Source of the DNA: Fidelibacterota bacterium
GTDB lineage: Bacteria; Fidelibacterota; Marinisomatia; Marinisomatales; TCS55
Length of the DNA stretch: 52,575 nt
NCBI GenBank assembly: GCA_022561485.1
Contig: JADFRD010000008.1
Coordinates: 1-52,575 of the forward strand
Reading direction: 5' to 3'
The position numbers and the translations under genes are program-made. Numbering within the stretch: position 1 is the first letter of the stretch; every line of letters starts with the position of its first letter. The notes below the pieces were generated by a model. That model saw only the letters and a program-made list of their open reading frames with translations. It ran no database searches and was not told the DNA's origin. Positions 8,563 to 17,098 of the stretch are shown here, one piece after another.

Positions 8563-9680
8563 TGAATCAGGATAAAAACTATATTCAGCTCATATATAGA
8601 TTGCTTGTAGGACTATTGGCTATCACTTTTCTGGTGATTATCTGGCCTTCAATTTCATCTGTCGTCACCATGCTTATTTTTGCTTTTTTATTCACAACCG
8701 TTTTATTACCCAGCGTGGATGCTTTAGAACGAAAAATCAGAAATAGAGGTTTTAGTGTGCTGATCGTTACTGTGGGGTTCATTGCGGTCATTTCTATCTT
8801 TATCGGCAGTTTCGCTTCAAATCTTGCTGAACAAGCAAGTGCATTTTCTCAAAGACTTCAAACGGAAACATTTACGGAAGATTTCAATTCATTTATTGAA
8901 GATTCAAAATCCAAAATGCCCGATTTTTTAACTAGGCTTCAGGGTGAGGAATTGGATTCAGCGACAAAATTAAATGAAGTTGTAGGCAAAATAGTTTCAA
9001 AATTATTGACCTTTGCCGGCGCTTTAGGCAGTTTTGTATTTACACTGATTATGGTTGTAATATTTATGATTATTCTTCTACAAAACTATCATCAATTCAA
9101 AAAATCATTGGTAGGATTTATTCCTAATAAATACTTCGAAATAGGTCTGCGGCTCATTTACAATATTGAACAACAGGTTTCAAATTATTTAAGGGGTCAG
9201 CTCCTGGCGGCGACAAGCGTAGCCATTATGTCTATCATTGGGCTCTATATCCTAAACTTTTTTGGTGCAAACCTGACACTGGTTATTTTTATTGGCATCA
9301 TCGCCGGACTGGCCAATTTAATTCCTCTTGTGGGGCCTTTCATTGGCATGCTCATAGCATTTTCAATTGCAATCATGAATAATCTTGGTATCGAGGCAGC
9401 GCAATCCCATTTACTATTTAATACGATTCCCTCCCCGTTTTACCTTCTCGATATTGCACTCATGTTCATCATTGTACAGCAAATTGATAATAATTTAATT
9501 ACACCCATGTTGATAGGAGAAAGTGTGGGGCTGCACCCCATGATGGTCATGATTTCTTTGTTAATCGGCGGAACCCTTTTGGGTCCAATGGGTATGCTAT
9601 TTGCCGTTCCCGCCGCTGGAATTTTAAAAGTGATTGGCCATGAAATTTCATTTGTGACCAAGAATGCTCATTTACTTTAA
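8562..9680 (+). CDS. AI-2E family (PerM/UPF0118) membrane transporter
   Basis: Integral inner-membrane protein of 372 aa with about eight hydrophobic segments: two near the N-terminus (about 10-75), a soluble loop (about 80-145), then the family's conserved C-terminal half with GIIAGLANLIPLVGPFIG and the late QQIDNNLITPMLIG motif. The family includes TqsA (autoinducer-2 export) and sodium/proton antiporters, so the substrate here cannot be assigned. It is coupled to the cyclic-nucleotide-binding gene by TAATG. Its 3' end overlaps the convergent minus-strand gene by 4 bp. Confidence 0.88.
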   Translation: MNQDKNYIQLIYRLLVGLLAITFLVIIWPSISSVVTMLIFAFLFTTVLLPSVDALERKIRNRGFSVLIVTVGFIAVISIFIGSFASNLAEQASAFSQRLQTETFTEDFNSFIEDSKSKMPDFLTRLQGEELDSATKLNEVVGKIVSKLLTFAGALGSFVFTLIMVVIFMIILLQNYHQFKKSLVGFIPNKYFEIGLRLIYNIEQQVSNYLRGQLLAATSVAIMSIIGLYILNFFGANLTLVIFIGIIAGLANLIPLVGPFIGMLIAFSIAIMNNLGIEAAQSHLLFNTIPSPFYLLDIALMFIIVQQIDNNLITPMLIGESVGLHPMMVMISLLIGGTLLGPMGMLFAVPAAGILKVIGHEISFVTKNAHLL

Positions 9681-11557
9681 GCGGAATTACGCTCAATCTT
9701 AAATAATATATAATCCTTAAAGGATAAAAGTAATTCACCCCCCTTTTCTAATGGGTAAATCCACAGTTGGATTGAGGAACCGTTTTTATCTTTCCTTTCA
9801 ATAATATCTTTGGGCGCCCCAAGAAGTGATTGGATATCCGGTACAGTCATACCGACTGAAATAGGTGGAGTTGTTTTCGTTTTCGCAGATCGAAGCCTGA
9901 CCTTTTCCATTCTTCCGTCAATCCGACCTTTCATTTCTCTTTCCTGATCAGCATTGAATTTTTCTATTAAACTATTTAATACTTTTTCATTTTTTTCACC
10001 GAGTCCTCCTGACAATTCACTTGCATCTACCAGTAATTGGATTGCAGATCGCAATTCATCGTGTGAGGTAACTGTATTGGCTATTTCAACCAAATGTGTC
10101 GCAACCTGATAGCGCAATGTGCTTGCTTCAAACTCCAATGATTTATCTTTCGAAAGAGCTTGATTTAACAAATCCAATGTTTTGCTGTAAAATCCAAATT
10201 TCAACGCTTTTTCAGCTTCCTGAATGAATTTTCTCGCTTCGAATAGTGGTATTTTTAATTTGGCTTCCGGTGAGAAGTGAGCGATTTTTTCCATCAATCT
10301 GATTGCTTCATCAATTCTACCTGTTGATAACAATAGTTCAGCCCTTTCAATTTCAAGAATCGCCAGGTGATCCAGTTTTTCTTGAATCATTTTCTTTGTT
10401 TTTTTGTCTGCTCTTTTTCGGGCTTCCAGATATCTATCAATTCCCTTGTCCATCAACCCTTTAAGTTCAAATTCAATACCTTCCTTATACAACTGAATCG
10501 GAATCTTTTCTTTACATTCTGCTAAATATTTCTCTGCTCGAACACGATTCGTATGATCCGGGTAATATTCCAAGAACGTTTTAAAATGTTTATTTGCACT
10601 GACAAAATCACCACGATAGTAATATTCTTTTGCCCGATCGCCTGATGTCAATGTTCCACCGTACAAGACCGAAAATGTCAGATGAATTCCAAAATCCTGT
10701 AAATGAATTTTATTGATTGGGGTAATATTATCCGGATCATTTACAGTGTTCAGTTTTGTATAGGCATAACGCAGATCGAGACCCACAGAAAATCGATTTT
10801 GTAATGCCTGATCAGATCTACCGCCACCCTTAAATTTTCCGATATTTATGATAAATCTGGGCCCGATTGAAACGGACATGGTTGGTCCGTAAGCCGATGG
10901 TGTTGTCAACAGTTGATCCTTATTATCCATGTAAAATTTTGCTGTGGATAAACCGTAAGTAAATCGTGTATCTATATACCATGGCTCGAACCATTGAAAC
11001 ATGGTTGTATGACTTATCCCAAAAGTCAACATCCTCGGTGCAAAACGAATATTCCCGGGGTCCCAGTTTGGATTAACGCTTCCCCATGAAGTGGTATTTT
11101 CAATGACTCCGGGGATTAATAAGTTACTGTAGCGAAAATTCAACCCCGTTTGCATATCCAACCAGCTGGCGTTAATGAAATAGTAAAATAAATTCGTTTT
11201 GATAAAATCAATATCCAACTGATGACCTAAACGAGCTGCAAAATTCCCTCCAGTGAAATTCGCCACTGATTCTTCATATTCTATCCAATCGGATTTTATT
11301 TGATCACCCTCTGTGCCGCCGCCGCCGTAAAAAAATGCACCATAACGAATTTCAACCGGAGCAAACGTAATGGGTGCATGAAATTCCCGTCGGTGTAATA
11401 TTTGGTTTTTCCAATAACCCGGTTCACGGTCAATATCCTGATTGGGGCGAATCTGAATTAATCCCCAAAGGTAGGATTTGACTTCATCTGGATTAGAACC
11501 AAATACGTTCCCAAGGAACAATAAAAAGAATATGAATGTGCTTAACCTCGAATGCAT
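9677..11557 (-). CDS. Exported outer-membrane/TPR protein with BamE-like C-terminal domain
   Basis: The specific gene is not recognised. The 626-aa protein starts with a clear signal peptide (FIFFLLFLGNVFGS). Residues about 45-310 are rich in aromatic and alternating polar/hydrophobic residues (for example FGISHTTMFQWFEPWYI), as in an outer-membrane barrel. About 310-545 is helical with TPR-like units (YYRGDFVSANKHFKTFLEYYP) and resembles BamD-like repeats. The final 60 residues, beginning VGMTVPDIQSLLGAPKD, match the BamE/SmpA-OmlA pattern (GMTxxxVxxLLGxP). Combining these in one chain is unusual. It is monocistronic and converges on the AI-2E transporter gene. Function is inferred only as envelope-associated. 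Confidence 0.6.
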   Translation of the reverse strand: MHSRLSTFIFFLLFLGNVFGSNPDEVKSYLWGLIQIRPNQDIDREPGYWKNQILHRREFHAPITFAPVEIRYGAFFYGGGGTEGDQIKSDWIEYEESVANFTGGNFAARLGHQLDIDFIKTNLFYYFINASWLDMQTGLNFRYSNLLIPGVIENTTSWGSVNPNWDPGNIRFAPRMLTFGISHTTMFQWFEPWYIDTRFTYGLSTAKFYMDNKDQLLTTPSAYGPTMSVSIGPRFIINIGKFKGGGRSDQALQNRFSVGLDLRYAYTKLNTVNDPDNITPINKIHLQDFGIHLTFSVLYGGTLTSGDRAKEYYYRGDFVSANKHFKTFLEYYPDHTNRVRAEKYLAECKEKIPIQLYKEGIEFELKGLMDKGIDRYLEARKRADKKTKKMIQEKLDHLAILEIERAELLLSTGRIDEAIRLMEKIAHFSPEAKLKIPLFEARKFIQEAEKALKFGFYSKTLDLLNQALSKDKSLEFEASTLRYQVATHLVEIANTVTSHDELRSAIQLLVDASELSGGLGEKNEKVLNSLIEKFNADQEREMKGRIDGRMEKVRLRSAKTKTTPPISVGMTVPDIQSLLGAPKDIIERKDKNGSSIQLWIYPLEKGGELLLSFKDYILFKIERNSA

Positions 11558-11574
11558 ACCTATTCAAAATACTG

Positions 11575-11705
11575 AAAGCAATGATTTTGAGCAAGCAACT
11601 TATTGCGGGTGGATTCCCGACCACAGTAGGTACGTAGGCGAGGTAACTGGTGAACGGGTACCGGAAGAATTGTCACTGGTGATGGGTCAATGACGCCTTT
11701 TTTAA
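11575..11705 (+). promoter_or_regulatory. Possible structured leader upstream of the CoA/NAD operon
   Basis: The 250-bp space before the operon holds a locally GC-richer segment. GGTAC at 11629 pairs with GTACC at 11658, and a weaker stem (GTCA at 11672 with TGAC at 11691) is followed by GCC and six Ts at 11698-11703. This layout could be a leader RNA ending in a terminator, about 105 nt before the first start codon. I could not match it to a riboswitch class I know. It may equally be the remnant of a coding sequence. Confidence 0.25.
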
Positions 11706-11809
11706 GTAATTATCTTCATGTAAATTAAACTGTTTCTTTTGGCACAGATCCGGCAATAAGCGGGCTGTGACTGTTAATAATTACTAATATACAGGAACGG
11801 ACTTGATCC

Positions 11810-12547
11810 ATGGGACAGGTACCGAAAAATAAAACAAAAATACCCTATTTAATTATCGGTAACGGCCGTTTAGCCACTCACTTCGGTCATTATTTCAAAC
11901 AGTTATCTGTCATGTATCTGCATTGGTGGCGGGGATGTGAAAAAGACCTTCAATCTCAGATGCTTCAAGTAGATAAGATTCTGGTACTGATCAACGATGA
12001 TGCCATAGAGAATTTTATACAGGCACGTCGAATTCCAAATAAATCCCAGGTTTGGATACATTGTTCGGGCGCACTTACCACACATTTAGCTGATAGTGCC
12101 CACCCACTAATGACATTTTCTGATACATTCTATGATATGGAGACGTACCGTAATATACTATTTGTTACGGAATCAGGAAGGGCTTCCTTTACCGAACTGT
12201 TCCCGGAATTACCCAACCCACATACATCTATACCCTCCAATCGGAAGGGGTTTTATCATGCCTGGTGCAGTATGGCAGGAAATTTTACAACAATACTCTG
12301 GCAGGAATTTTTTACCCGTTTAGAGCAGGAGTTCAAGATTAGTCGGCAAATGACATACCCCTATTTAAATCAGATTACAAAAAACCTGCAACAAGCCAGT
12401 TCACCATTAACAGGCCCTCTCGCCAGAGGTGAAATCAATTCTCTTAAAATCCATCAGGATAACTTGATTGATGACGACTTCCGCCGCATTTATCAGGCTT
12501 TTGTAGACGTTTTCCTTTCCAGACAAAAAATGGGGGATCGGGTTTGA
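11810..12547 (+). CDS. DUF2520 Rossmann protein, probable PanG-type ketopantoate reductase
   Basis: A 245-aa protein with an N-terminal NAD(P)-binding Rossmann fold (LIIGNGRLATHF, residues 13-24), the family motif IHCSGAL followed by AHPLMTF (about 83-104), and the C-terminal helical DUF2520 domain (KGFYHAWCSMAGNF, about 145-158). DUF2520 proteins are distant relatives of ketopantoate reductase. As I recall, the alternative reductase PanG of Francisella and Enterococcus belongs here. The gene heads an operon with panB and panC and no panE, so reduction of ketopantoate to pantoate is the obvious missing step. This function is inference. Its stop overlaps the TTG start of panB. Confidence 0.75.
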   Translation: MGQVPKNKTKIPYLIIGNGRLATHFGHYFKQLSVMYLHWWRGCEKDLQSQMLQVDKILVLINDDAIENFIQARRIPNKSQVWIHCSGALTTHLADSAHPLMTFSDTFYDMETYRNILFVTESGRASFTELFPELPNPHTSIPSNRKGFYHAWCSMAGNFTTILWQEFFTRLEQEFKISRQMTYPYLNQITKNLQQASSPLTGPLARGEINSLKIHQDNLIDDDFRRIYQAFVDVFLSRQKMGDRV

Positions 12548-13332
12548 AAACAATCATCGGTTTTCGGAAAATGAAAGCAGCACAAGAACGAATTTCTGTG
12601 GTCACCTGCTATGATTACACATCCGCAAAAATTGTTAACAAGACTAATATCGATGCGATTTTGGTGGGCGATAGTGCAGCCATGGTGATGCATGGTTATG
12701 ACACAACCGTCAACGCCGATGTAAGCATGATAGAAAAACATGTGGCAGCTGTGAGAGTGGGCGCTCCGGATAAGTTCCTAATTGCGGATATGCCGTTTTT
12801 AGCTCACCGAAAAGGATTGGAGCACGCCATGGATGCCGTCGGTGCCTTGGTCCGAGCAGGTGCCCAGGCTGTGAAAATTGAAGGCCTCAACGCTGATCAG
12901 GATACCATTGCACATATTGTGCATTCCGGGGTTCCGGTGATGGGGCATTTAGGATTGACACCTCAATCTGTTCATCAAATCGGTGGCTATAAATTACAGG
13001 GAATAGATGCAGATGCAGAGCAACAACTTTTGAAGGACGCTTGCGAGCTGGAGAATAGAGGATGCTTCAGTTTGGTGTTGGAAATGGTTCCGGCAACACT
13101 GGCGAAAAAAATAACGGATTCGCTCTCAATCCCAACGATTGGCATCGGTGCCGGACCCCACACCTCCGGGCAAGTCTTGGTATACCAAGATGTGTTGGGC
13201 ATGAATATTGACTTCAAACCAAAATTCTTACGAACCTACATGGATGGTTTTTCTTTGATAAAAAAAGCATTAAATACGTTTACCGCTGATGTTAAAGCCT
13301 TAAAATATCCTAGCGAAAAAGAGAGTTTCTAA
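12544..13332 (+). CDS. panB: 3-methyl-2-oxobutanoate hydroxymethyltransferase
   Basis: First committed step of pantothenate synthesis: transfers a hydroxymethyl group from methylene-tetrahydrofolate to 2-ketoisovalerate, giving ketopantoate. The family's metal-binding and substrate residues are present: CYDYTSAK, VGDSAAMVMHG (about residues 42-52), LIADMPF, VKIEG and GHLGLTPQSVHQIGGY (about 138-153), then IGIGAGPHTSGQVLV. The length (262 aa) is normal. The start is a TTG overlapping the preceding TGA (TTGA), with a G-rich run just upstream. The next Met (12571) would remove residues conserved in length with E. coli PanB. Confidence 0.96.
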   Translation: MKTIIGFRKMKAAQERISVVTCYDYTSAKIVNKTNIDAILVGDSAAMVMHGYDTTVNADVSMIEKHVAAVRVGAPDKFLIADMPFLAHRKGLEHAMDAVGALVRAGAQAVKIEGLNADQDTIAHIVHSGVPVMGHLGLTPQSVHQIGGYKLQGIDADAEQQLLKDACELENRGCFSLVLEMVPATLAKKITDSLSIPTIGIGAGPHTSGQVLVYQDVLGMNIDFKPKFLRTYMDGFSLIKKALNTFTADVKALKYPSEKESF

Positions 13333-13334
13333 AA

Positions 13335-14093
13335 ATGAAGTGTATTTATGATTTGGATCAGTGGAGGGAATTGCGGCAAACCGATTACAACTCCGGTTCA
13401 TTGGGTTTTGTTCCCACTATGGGTGCCCTTCATAAAGGTCATTTATCTTTGGTTCAAAGCTCCATAAAAGACAATGATTTCACGGTTGTCAGCATTTTTT
13501 TGAATCCAACACAATTTAATAATCCAGAGGACTACCGGACTTACCCGCGGACATTTGAAGCAGACAAGGCCTTATTAGAAAATGAAGGTGTTGATGTATT
13601 ATTAAATCCTAACTATGATCAATTATATTCCGATGAATATAAATACAATATTTTGGAATCCGAACTCAGCAAGCAATTATGCAGCAGCTCCCGACCCGGA
13701 CATTTCGATGGAGTATTAACGGTCGTTATGAAGCTATTAAACCTGGTACAAGCCCGCTATGCTTATTTCGGAGAAAAGGATTATCAACAGTATTTATTGG
13801 TGAAGGGAATGGCCCAGGCTTTTTTTCTCAATACGGAGATTGTTCCTTGTCCCACCGTCAGAGAACCGGATGGCTTGGCATACAGCTCTCGAAACAGGCG
13901 TTTATCCCCAAAGGACCGACTAAAAGCACCGCTTTTTTATTCTTTACTGAAGTCAGAATTAGATCCAAAAAGAATTGCGGTAGAATTGAAAACAGCAGGA
14001 TTCAAGGTTGATTATGTGGAAGAGATTGGTCATCGCCGCTATGGTGCAGTTTATGCAGGGGATGTGAGGTTGATCGATAATGTCATCTGTTAA
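13335..14093 (+). CDS. panC: Pantothenate synthetase
   Basis: ATP-dependent condensation of pantoate and beta-alanine to pantothenate. The nucleotide-binding motif PTMGALHKGHLSLV (about residues 28-41) contains the HxGH signature. FLNPTQFNN, the YFGEKDYQQ lobe and REPDGLAYSSRN are all conserved. At 252 aa it is about 30 residues shorter than E. coli PanC, the loss falling in the C-terminal lid domain. Since the catalytic parts are intact I consider it functional. It follows panB after 2 nt and overlaps coaBC by 14 nt. Confidence 0.95.
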   Translation: MKCIYDLDQWRELRQTDYNSGSLGFVPTMGALHKGHLSLVQSSIKDNDFTVVSIFLNPTQFNNPEDYRTYPRTFEADKALLENEGVDVLLNPNYDQLYSDEYKYNILESELSKQLCSSSRPGHFDGVLTVVMKLLNLVQARYAYFGEKDYQQYLLVKGMAQAFFLNTEIVPCPTVREPDGLAYSSRNRRLSPKDRLKAPLFYSLLKSELDPKRIAVELKTAGFKVDYVEEIGHRRYGAVYAGDVRLIDNVIC

Positions 14094-15321
14094 GATTCTT
14101 TTTAAAATATCAGGATCTATCGCCGCCTATAAATGTGCTGCTATCATATCCAAACTGGTGCAGTCTGGTTTTGAGGTCCAGACGGTGGCTACCGAAGCGG
14201 CATTACGATTTATTGGTCCGGCAACATTAGAGGGATTGACCGGCAAGCCAGTTTTAACTCAGCTGTTTGAGCCAGGGCAAATGATGAATCATATCCATCT
14301 GGTAAAATGGGCGGATATGACCATTTTAGCTCCGGCTACAGCCAATACGATCAACCGTTTGGCCCATGGTTTGGCGGATGATCTGGTTGGAGCACTCTTT
14401 CTAGCGCATGATCGAAATAAACCTTATTTATTAGCACCGGCCATGAATACAAACATGTACCATCATCCCGCGACCAAATTGTCGTTGGAGAAACTTCAAA
14501 ATTGGGATGTAACAGTTCTACCGACGAACCAGGGTTACTTAGCCTGTGGTGATGAAGGGCCGGGAAAAATGCTGGAGCCTGAAGCGGTTATTACCTATAT
14601 AATGGAGGCCTTAGAGGCAATCAGATCATCTTCGGATCAATCCCGTCAAATTCTAATTACCGCCGGAGGTACACAGGAAAACATAGATTCCGTTCGGTTC
14701 CTAAGCAATATCAGTACTGGTCATACGGGCGCATCCTTAGCAGATTCTTTTATCCGCAGAGGAGTCCATGTTACTTATCTTCACGGTATGATGGCGCTCA
14801 AACCTACATTACCATGTTACTTCCAATCGTTTGAGTCTTCATCAGATCTGGAGGCGAAGTTAAAGCAGCTTTTATCCAAAAAAAGATTTGATGCTGTTAT
14901 TCATCTTGCAGCCGTCAGTGATTATATACCTGATACTCTTCTGGTAGAGAAGCAAACTATGCCTTTACCTATGAATGAAAAATTGACCTCCAATCCAAAG
15001 CGGATATCCATTACACTCAAACGGAATCCTAAAATTATTAAAAAAATAAAATCTTTCAGTAAAAACAAACAGATTAAATTAATAGCTTTCAAGATGACTG
15101 CCCAATCCAGCGCTGATCAGCAACGACAGGCTGCGCTAAATTTGCTTGAAGAGACCCACAGTGATATGGTGGTAGGAAATGATATAGCAGACCGGAAAGA
15201 AAATTGTCAATATATATTTCAAATATATAAACGCAGCTCCAAATCTCATCATCAGTCAGCCCGGACAGTTGACAATCTTGGGGAAATATTAAACAAAGAA
15301 CTTTTCGAAACAAAAGATTAA
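14080..15321 (+). CDS. coaBC: Bifunctional phosphopantothenoylcysteine decarboxylase / phosphopantothenate-cysteine ligase
   Basis: Two consecutive steps of CoA synthesis. The N-terminal flavodoxin-like CoaC domain (about residues 1-180) has the active-site His in HIHLVKWAD, the substrate motif APAMNTNMY, and the catalytic Cys in GYLACGDEGPGKM. The C-terminal CoaB ligase domain (about 188-400) begins ITAGGTQENIDSVRFLSN, the dinucleotide-like CTP-binding stretch of the family. The length (413 aa) is normal for the fused enzyme. The start overlaps the end of panC, and coaX follows after 5 nt, so CoA genes are contiguous with pantothenate genes. Confidence 0.96.
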   Translation: MSSVKILFKISGSIAAYKCAAIISKLVQSGFEVQTVATEAALRFIGPATLEGLTGKPVLTQLFEPGQMMNHIHLVKWADMTILAPATANTINRLAHGLADDLVGALFLAHDRNKPYLLAPAMNTNMYHHPATKLSLEKLQNWDVTVLPTNQGYLACGDEGPGKMLEPEAVITYIMEALEAIRSSSDQSRQILITAGGTQENIDSVRFLSNISTGHTGASLADSFIRRGVHVTYLHGMMALKPTLPCYFQSFESSSDLEAKLKQLLSKKRFDAVIHLAAVSDYIPDTLLVEKQTMPLPMNEKLTSNPKRISITLKRNPKIIKKIKSFSKNKQIKLIAFKMTAQSSADQQRQAALNLLEETHSDMVVGNDIADRKENCQYIFQIYKRSSKSHHQSARTVDNLGEILNKELFETKD

Positions 15322-15326
15322 CCATT

Positions 15327-16097
15327 ATGATACTTGTGTTGGACATTGGTAACACCACCCTTCATGGAGGCGTATTTAAGGATGATAAATTGATATTCCA
15401 ATTTCGGAAAACATCAATAAACCGTGTTTCGTCGGATGAGATGGGGGTTTTTCTCCGATCGGTTTTATTAGCAAATAATATCAAGTCCGATGAGATTGAG
15501 GAAATCGCACTATGTTCCGTGGTTCCTGATGCTGTTCATTCTATACGGAACGCATGCATAAAATATTTCAATCGGAGTCCATTCGAACTTAAGGCTGGGG
15601 TAAAAACCGGATTAAAAATCCGGTATCGCAATCCGTTGGAAGTCGGCGCAGATCGTATTGCCAATGGAATTGCCGCCATTCACAAGTATCCCGGTAAAAA
15701 TTTGATCATTGTTGATTTTGGTACTGCTACTGTATTTTGTGTAATCAACATGGATAAGGAATATCTGGGTGGTATTATTGTACCGGGAATTGACATTTCA
15801 TTGGAATCATTGGTTCAGAGGACCGCCAAACTGCAACCAGTTGAAATCATAGAGCCGAAGAAAGTAGTGGGAACCTCGACGGTTGCCAGCATCCAATCCG
15901 GTTTGTACTTTGGACAGATCGGAATCGTGCGGGAGGTTACCCAGCGAGTAACAAAGGAAGAGTTCGGTGGAAATCAACCTGTAATCATAGGTACCGGGGG
16001 ATTCTCCGGGCTTTTTTCCAATTGCGGATTATTCCAAACCGTCATTCCGGACTTGGCCTTGCAGGGATTAAGACTGGCATTATTATTAAACCGATGA
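15327..16097 (+). CDS. coaX: Type III pantothenate kinase
   Basis: Phosphorylates pantothenate, the first step from vitamin B5 to CoA. It belongs to the ASKHA superfamily: phosphate-1 motif LDIGNTTLHGG (residues 5-15), VGADRIANGIAA (about 107-118), and phosphate-2/adenosine motif IVDFGTATVF (about 128-137), followed by GGIIVPGI. The 256-aa length is standard. Type III kinases are not inhibited by CoA and often require a monovalent cation. Together with panBC and coaBC this supplies nearly the whole path to phosphopantetheine. panD, coaD and coaE are not in the window. Confidence 0.96.
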   Translation: MILVLDIGNTTLHGGVFKDDKLIFQFRKTSINRVSSDEMGVFLRSVLLANNIKSDEIEEIALCSVVPDAVHSIRNACIKYFNRSPFELKAGVKTGLKIRYRNPLEVGADRIANGIAAIHKYPGKNLIIVDFGTATVFCVINMDKEYLGGIIVPGIDISLESLVQRTAKLQPVEIIEPKKVVGTSTVASIQSGLYFGQIGIVREVTQRVTKEEFGGNQPVIIGTGGFSGLFSNCGLFQTVIPDLALQGLRLALLLNR

Positions 16098-16160
16098 AAT
16101 GGTTCAAATCAATTTGCAGGATCAAACCTTGAAAAAAACTAAATTAAAAAAAGATGACCG

Positions 16161-17051
16161 ATGACCGACTGGCTTGAAAAAATTCCCTTTGACTACCAGA
16201 AACCCATCCTGACTGCCATTCGGCAGGCACTTGCTGAAGATATCGGCAGCGGCGATCTGACTACCCTTGCAACCGTCTCGGCGGAGGTGATTGGGACTGG
16301 AACATTCACCGTTAAGTCGGATGGTGTCATTGCCGGATTGGCGGTAGTGGGACTCGTTTTTCAGGAACTGGACCCTACCATTCATTTTGTTCCTAAAGTC
16401 GCCGATGGTGAGCGGGTGACCGCTGGTACAGTTATCGCCACAATTGATGGATCGGCGATTAACCTGTTGAGCGGGGAGCGTACTGCCCTTAATTTTTTAC
16501 AACGCATGTCCGGAATTGCTACGTACACAAATGATCTGATCTTGAAAATTACACATACGCATTGCAAATTGCTGGATACAAGGAAGACCGCCCCGGGTTT
16601 GCGTATGTCCGACAAATGGGCTGTGGCGCTGGGGGGTGGAAGCAATCATCGCATTGGGCTTTTCGATATGGTTATGATCAAGGATAATCATATCGAAATG
16701 GCTGGTGGCATCAGCTCGGCGGTAACCCAGGTACGCCAGTTTCTGGCCACCCATCATCGCGACAAGAAAATTGCCATCGAAGTGGAGGTTAAATCCATGG
16801 AGGAACTGAAGGAAGCTTTGAAATTAAATTTGGATCGCATCATGCTGGATAATATGGATATAGATACCCTGTGTCGAGCCGTAAAACTAACAAGGGGAAC
16901 TATTCCATTGGAAGCCAGTGGAAATATCACCAGTGACACGATTCAAAAGGTGGCGGAAACGGGAGTGGATTACATTTCATCCGGGGCATTGACCCATTCA
17001 GTGAAGGCGCTGGATATATCCTTTTTGCTGAAATTGAAAAAACACCAATGA
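16161..17051 (+). CDS. nadC: Nicotinate-nucleotide pyrophosphorylase (carboxylating)
   Basis: Quinolinate phosphoribosyltransferase: converts quinolinate and PRPP to nicotinate mononucleotide with loss of CO2. Signatures include ALAEDIGSGDLTT near residue 28-40, GERTALNFLQRMSGIAT (about 107-123), LDTRKTAPGLR (about 137-147), the Lys/His-containing MIKDNHIE (about 172-179), and the product-binding EASGNI and TGVDYISSGALTHS near the end. The length (296 aa) is typical. It sits 63 nt after coaX with no terminator between, so the NAD genes probably continue the CoA operon. nadA follows after 47 nt. Confidence 0.96.
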   Translation: MTDWLEKIPFDYQKPILTAIRQALAEDIGSGDLTTLATVSAEVIGTGTFTVKSDGVIAGLAVVGLVFQELDPTIHFVPKVADGERVTAGTVIATIDGSAINLLSGERTALNFLQRMSGIATYTNDLILKITHTHCKLLDTRKTAPGLRMSDKWAVALGGGSNHRIGLFDMVMIKDNHIEMAGGISSAVTQVRQFLATHHRDKKIAIEVEVKSMEELKEALKLNLDRIMLDNMDIDTLCRAVKLTRGTIPLEASGNITSDTIQKVAETGVDYISSGALTHSVKALDISFLLKLKKHQ

Positions 17052-17098
17052 ACAGTCCAGGTTCGAATTCCAATCATTTTAACCATAAGAGGTAAGTT

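Noticed and set aside
11575-11705. tRNA or known riboswitch
   Set aside because: No cloverleaf or TPsiC arm could be drawn. FMN, TPP, ZTP, cobalamin and SAM cores were considered and do not fit.
13335-14093. PanC as a truncated pseudogene
   Set aside because: It is about 30 residues short only at the C-terminus. All catalytic motifs are intact and the stop overlaps coaBC in a normal coupling.
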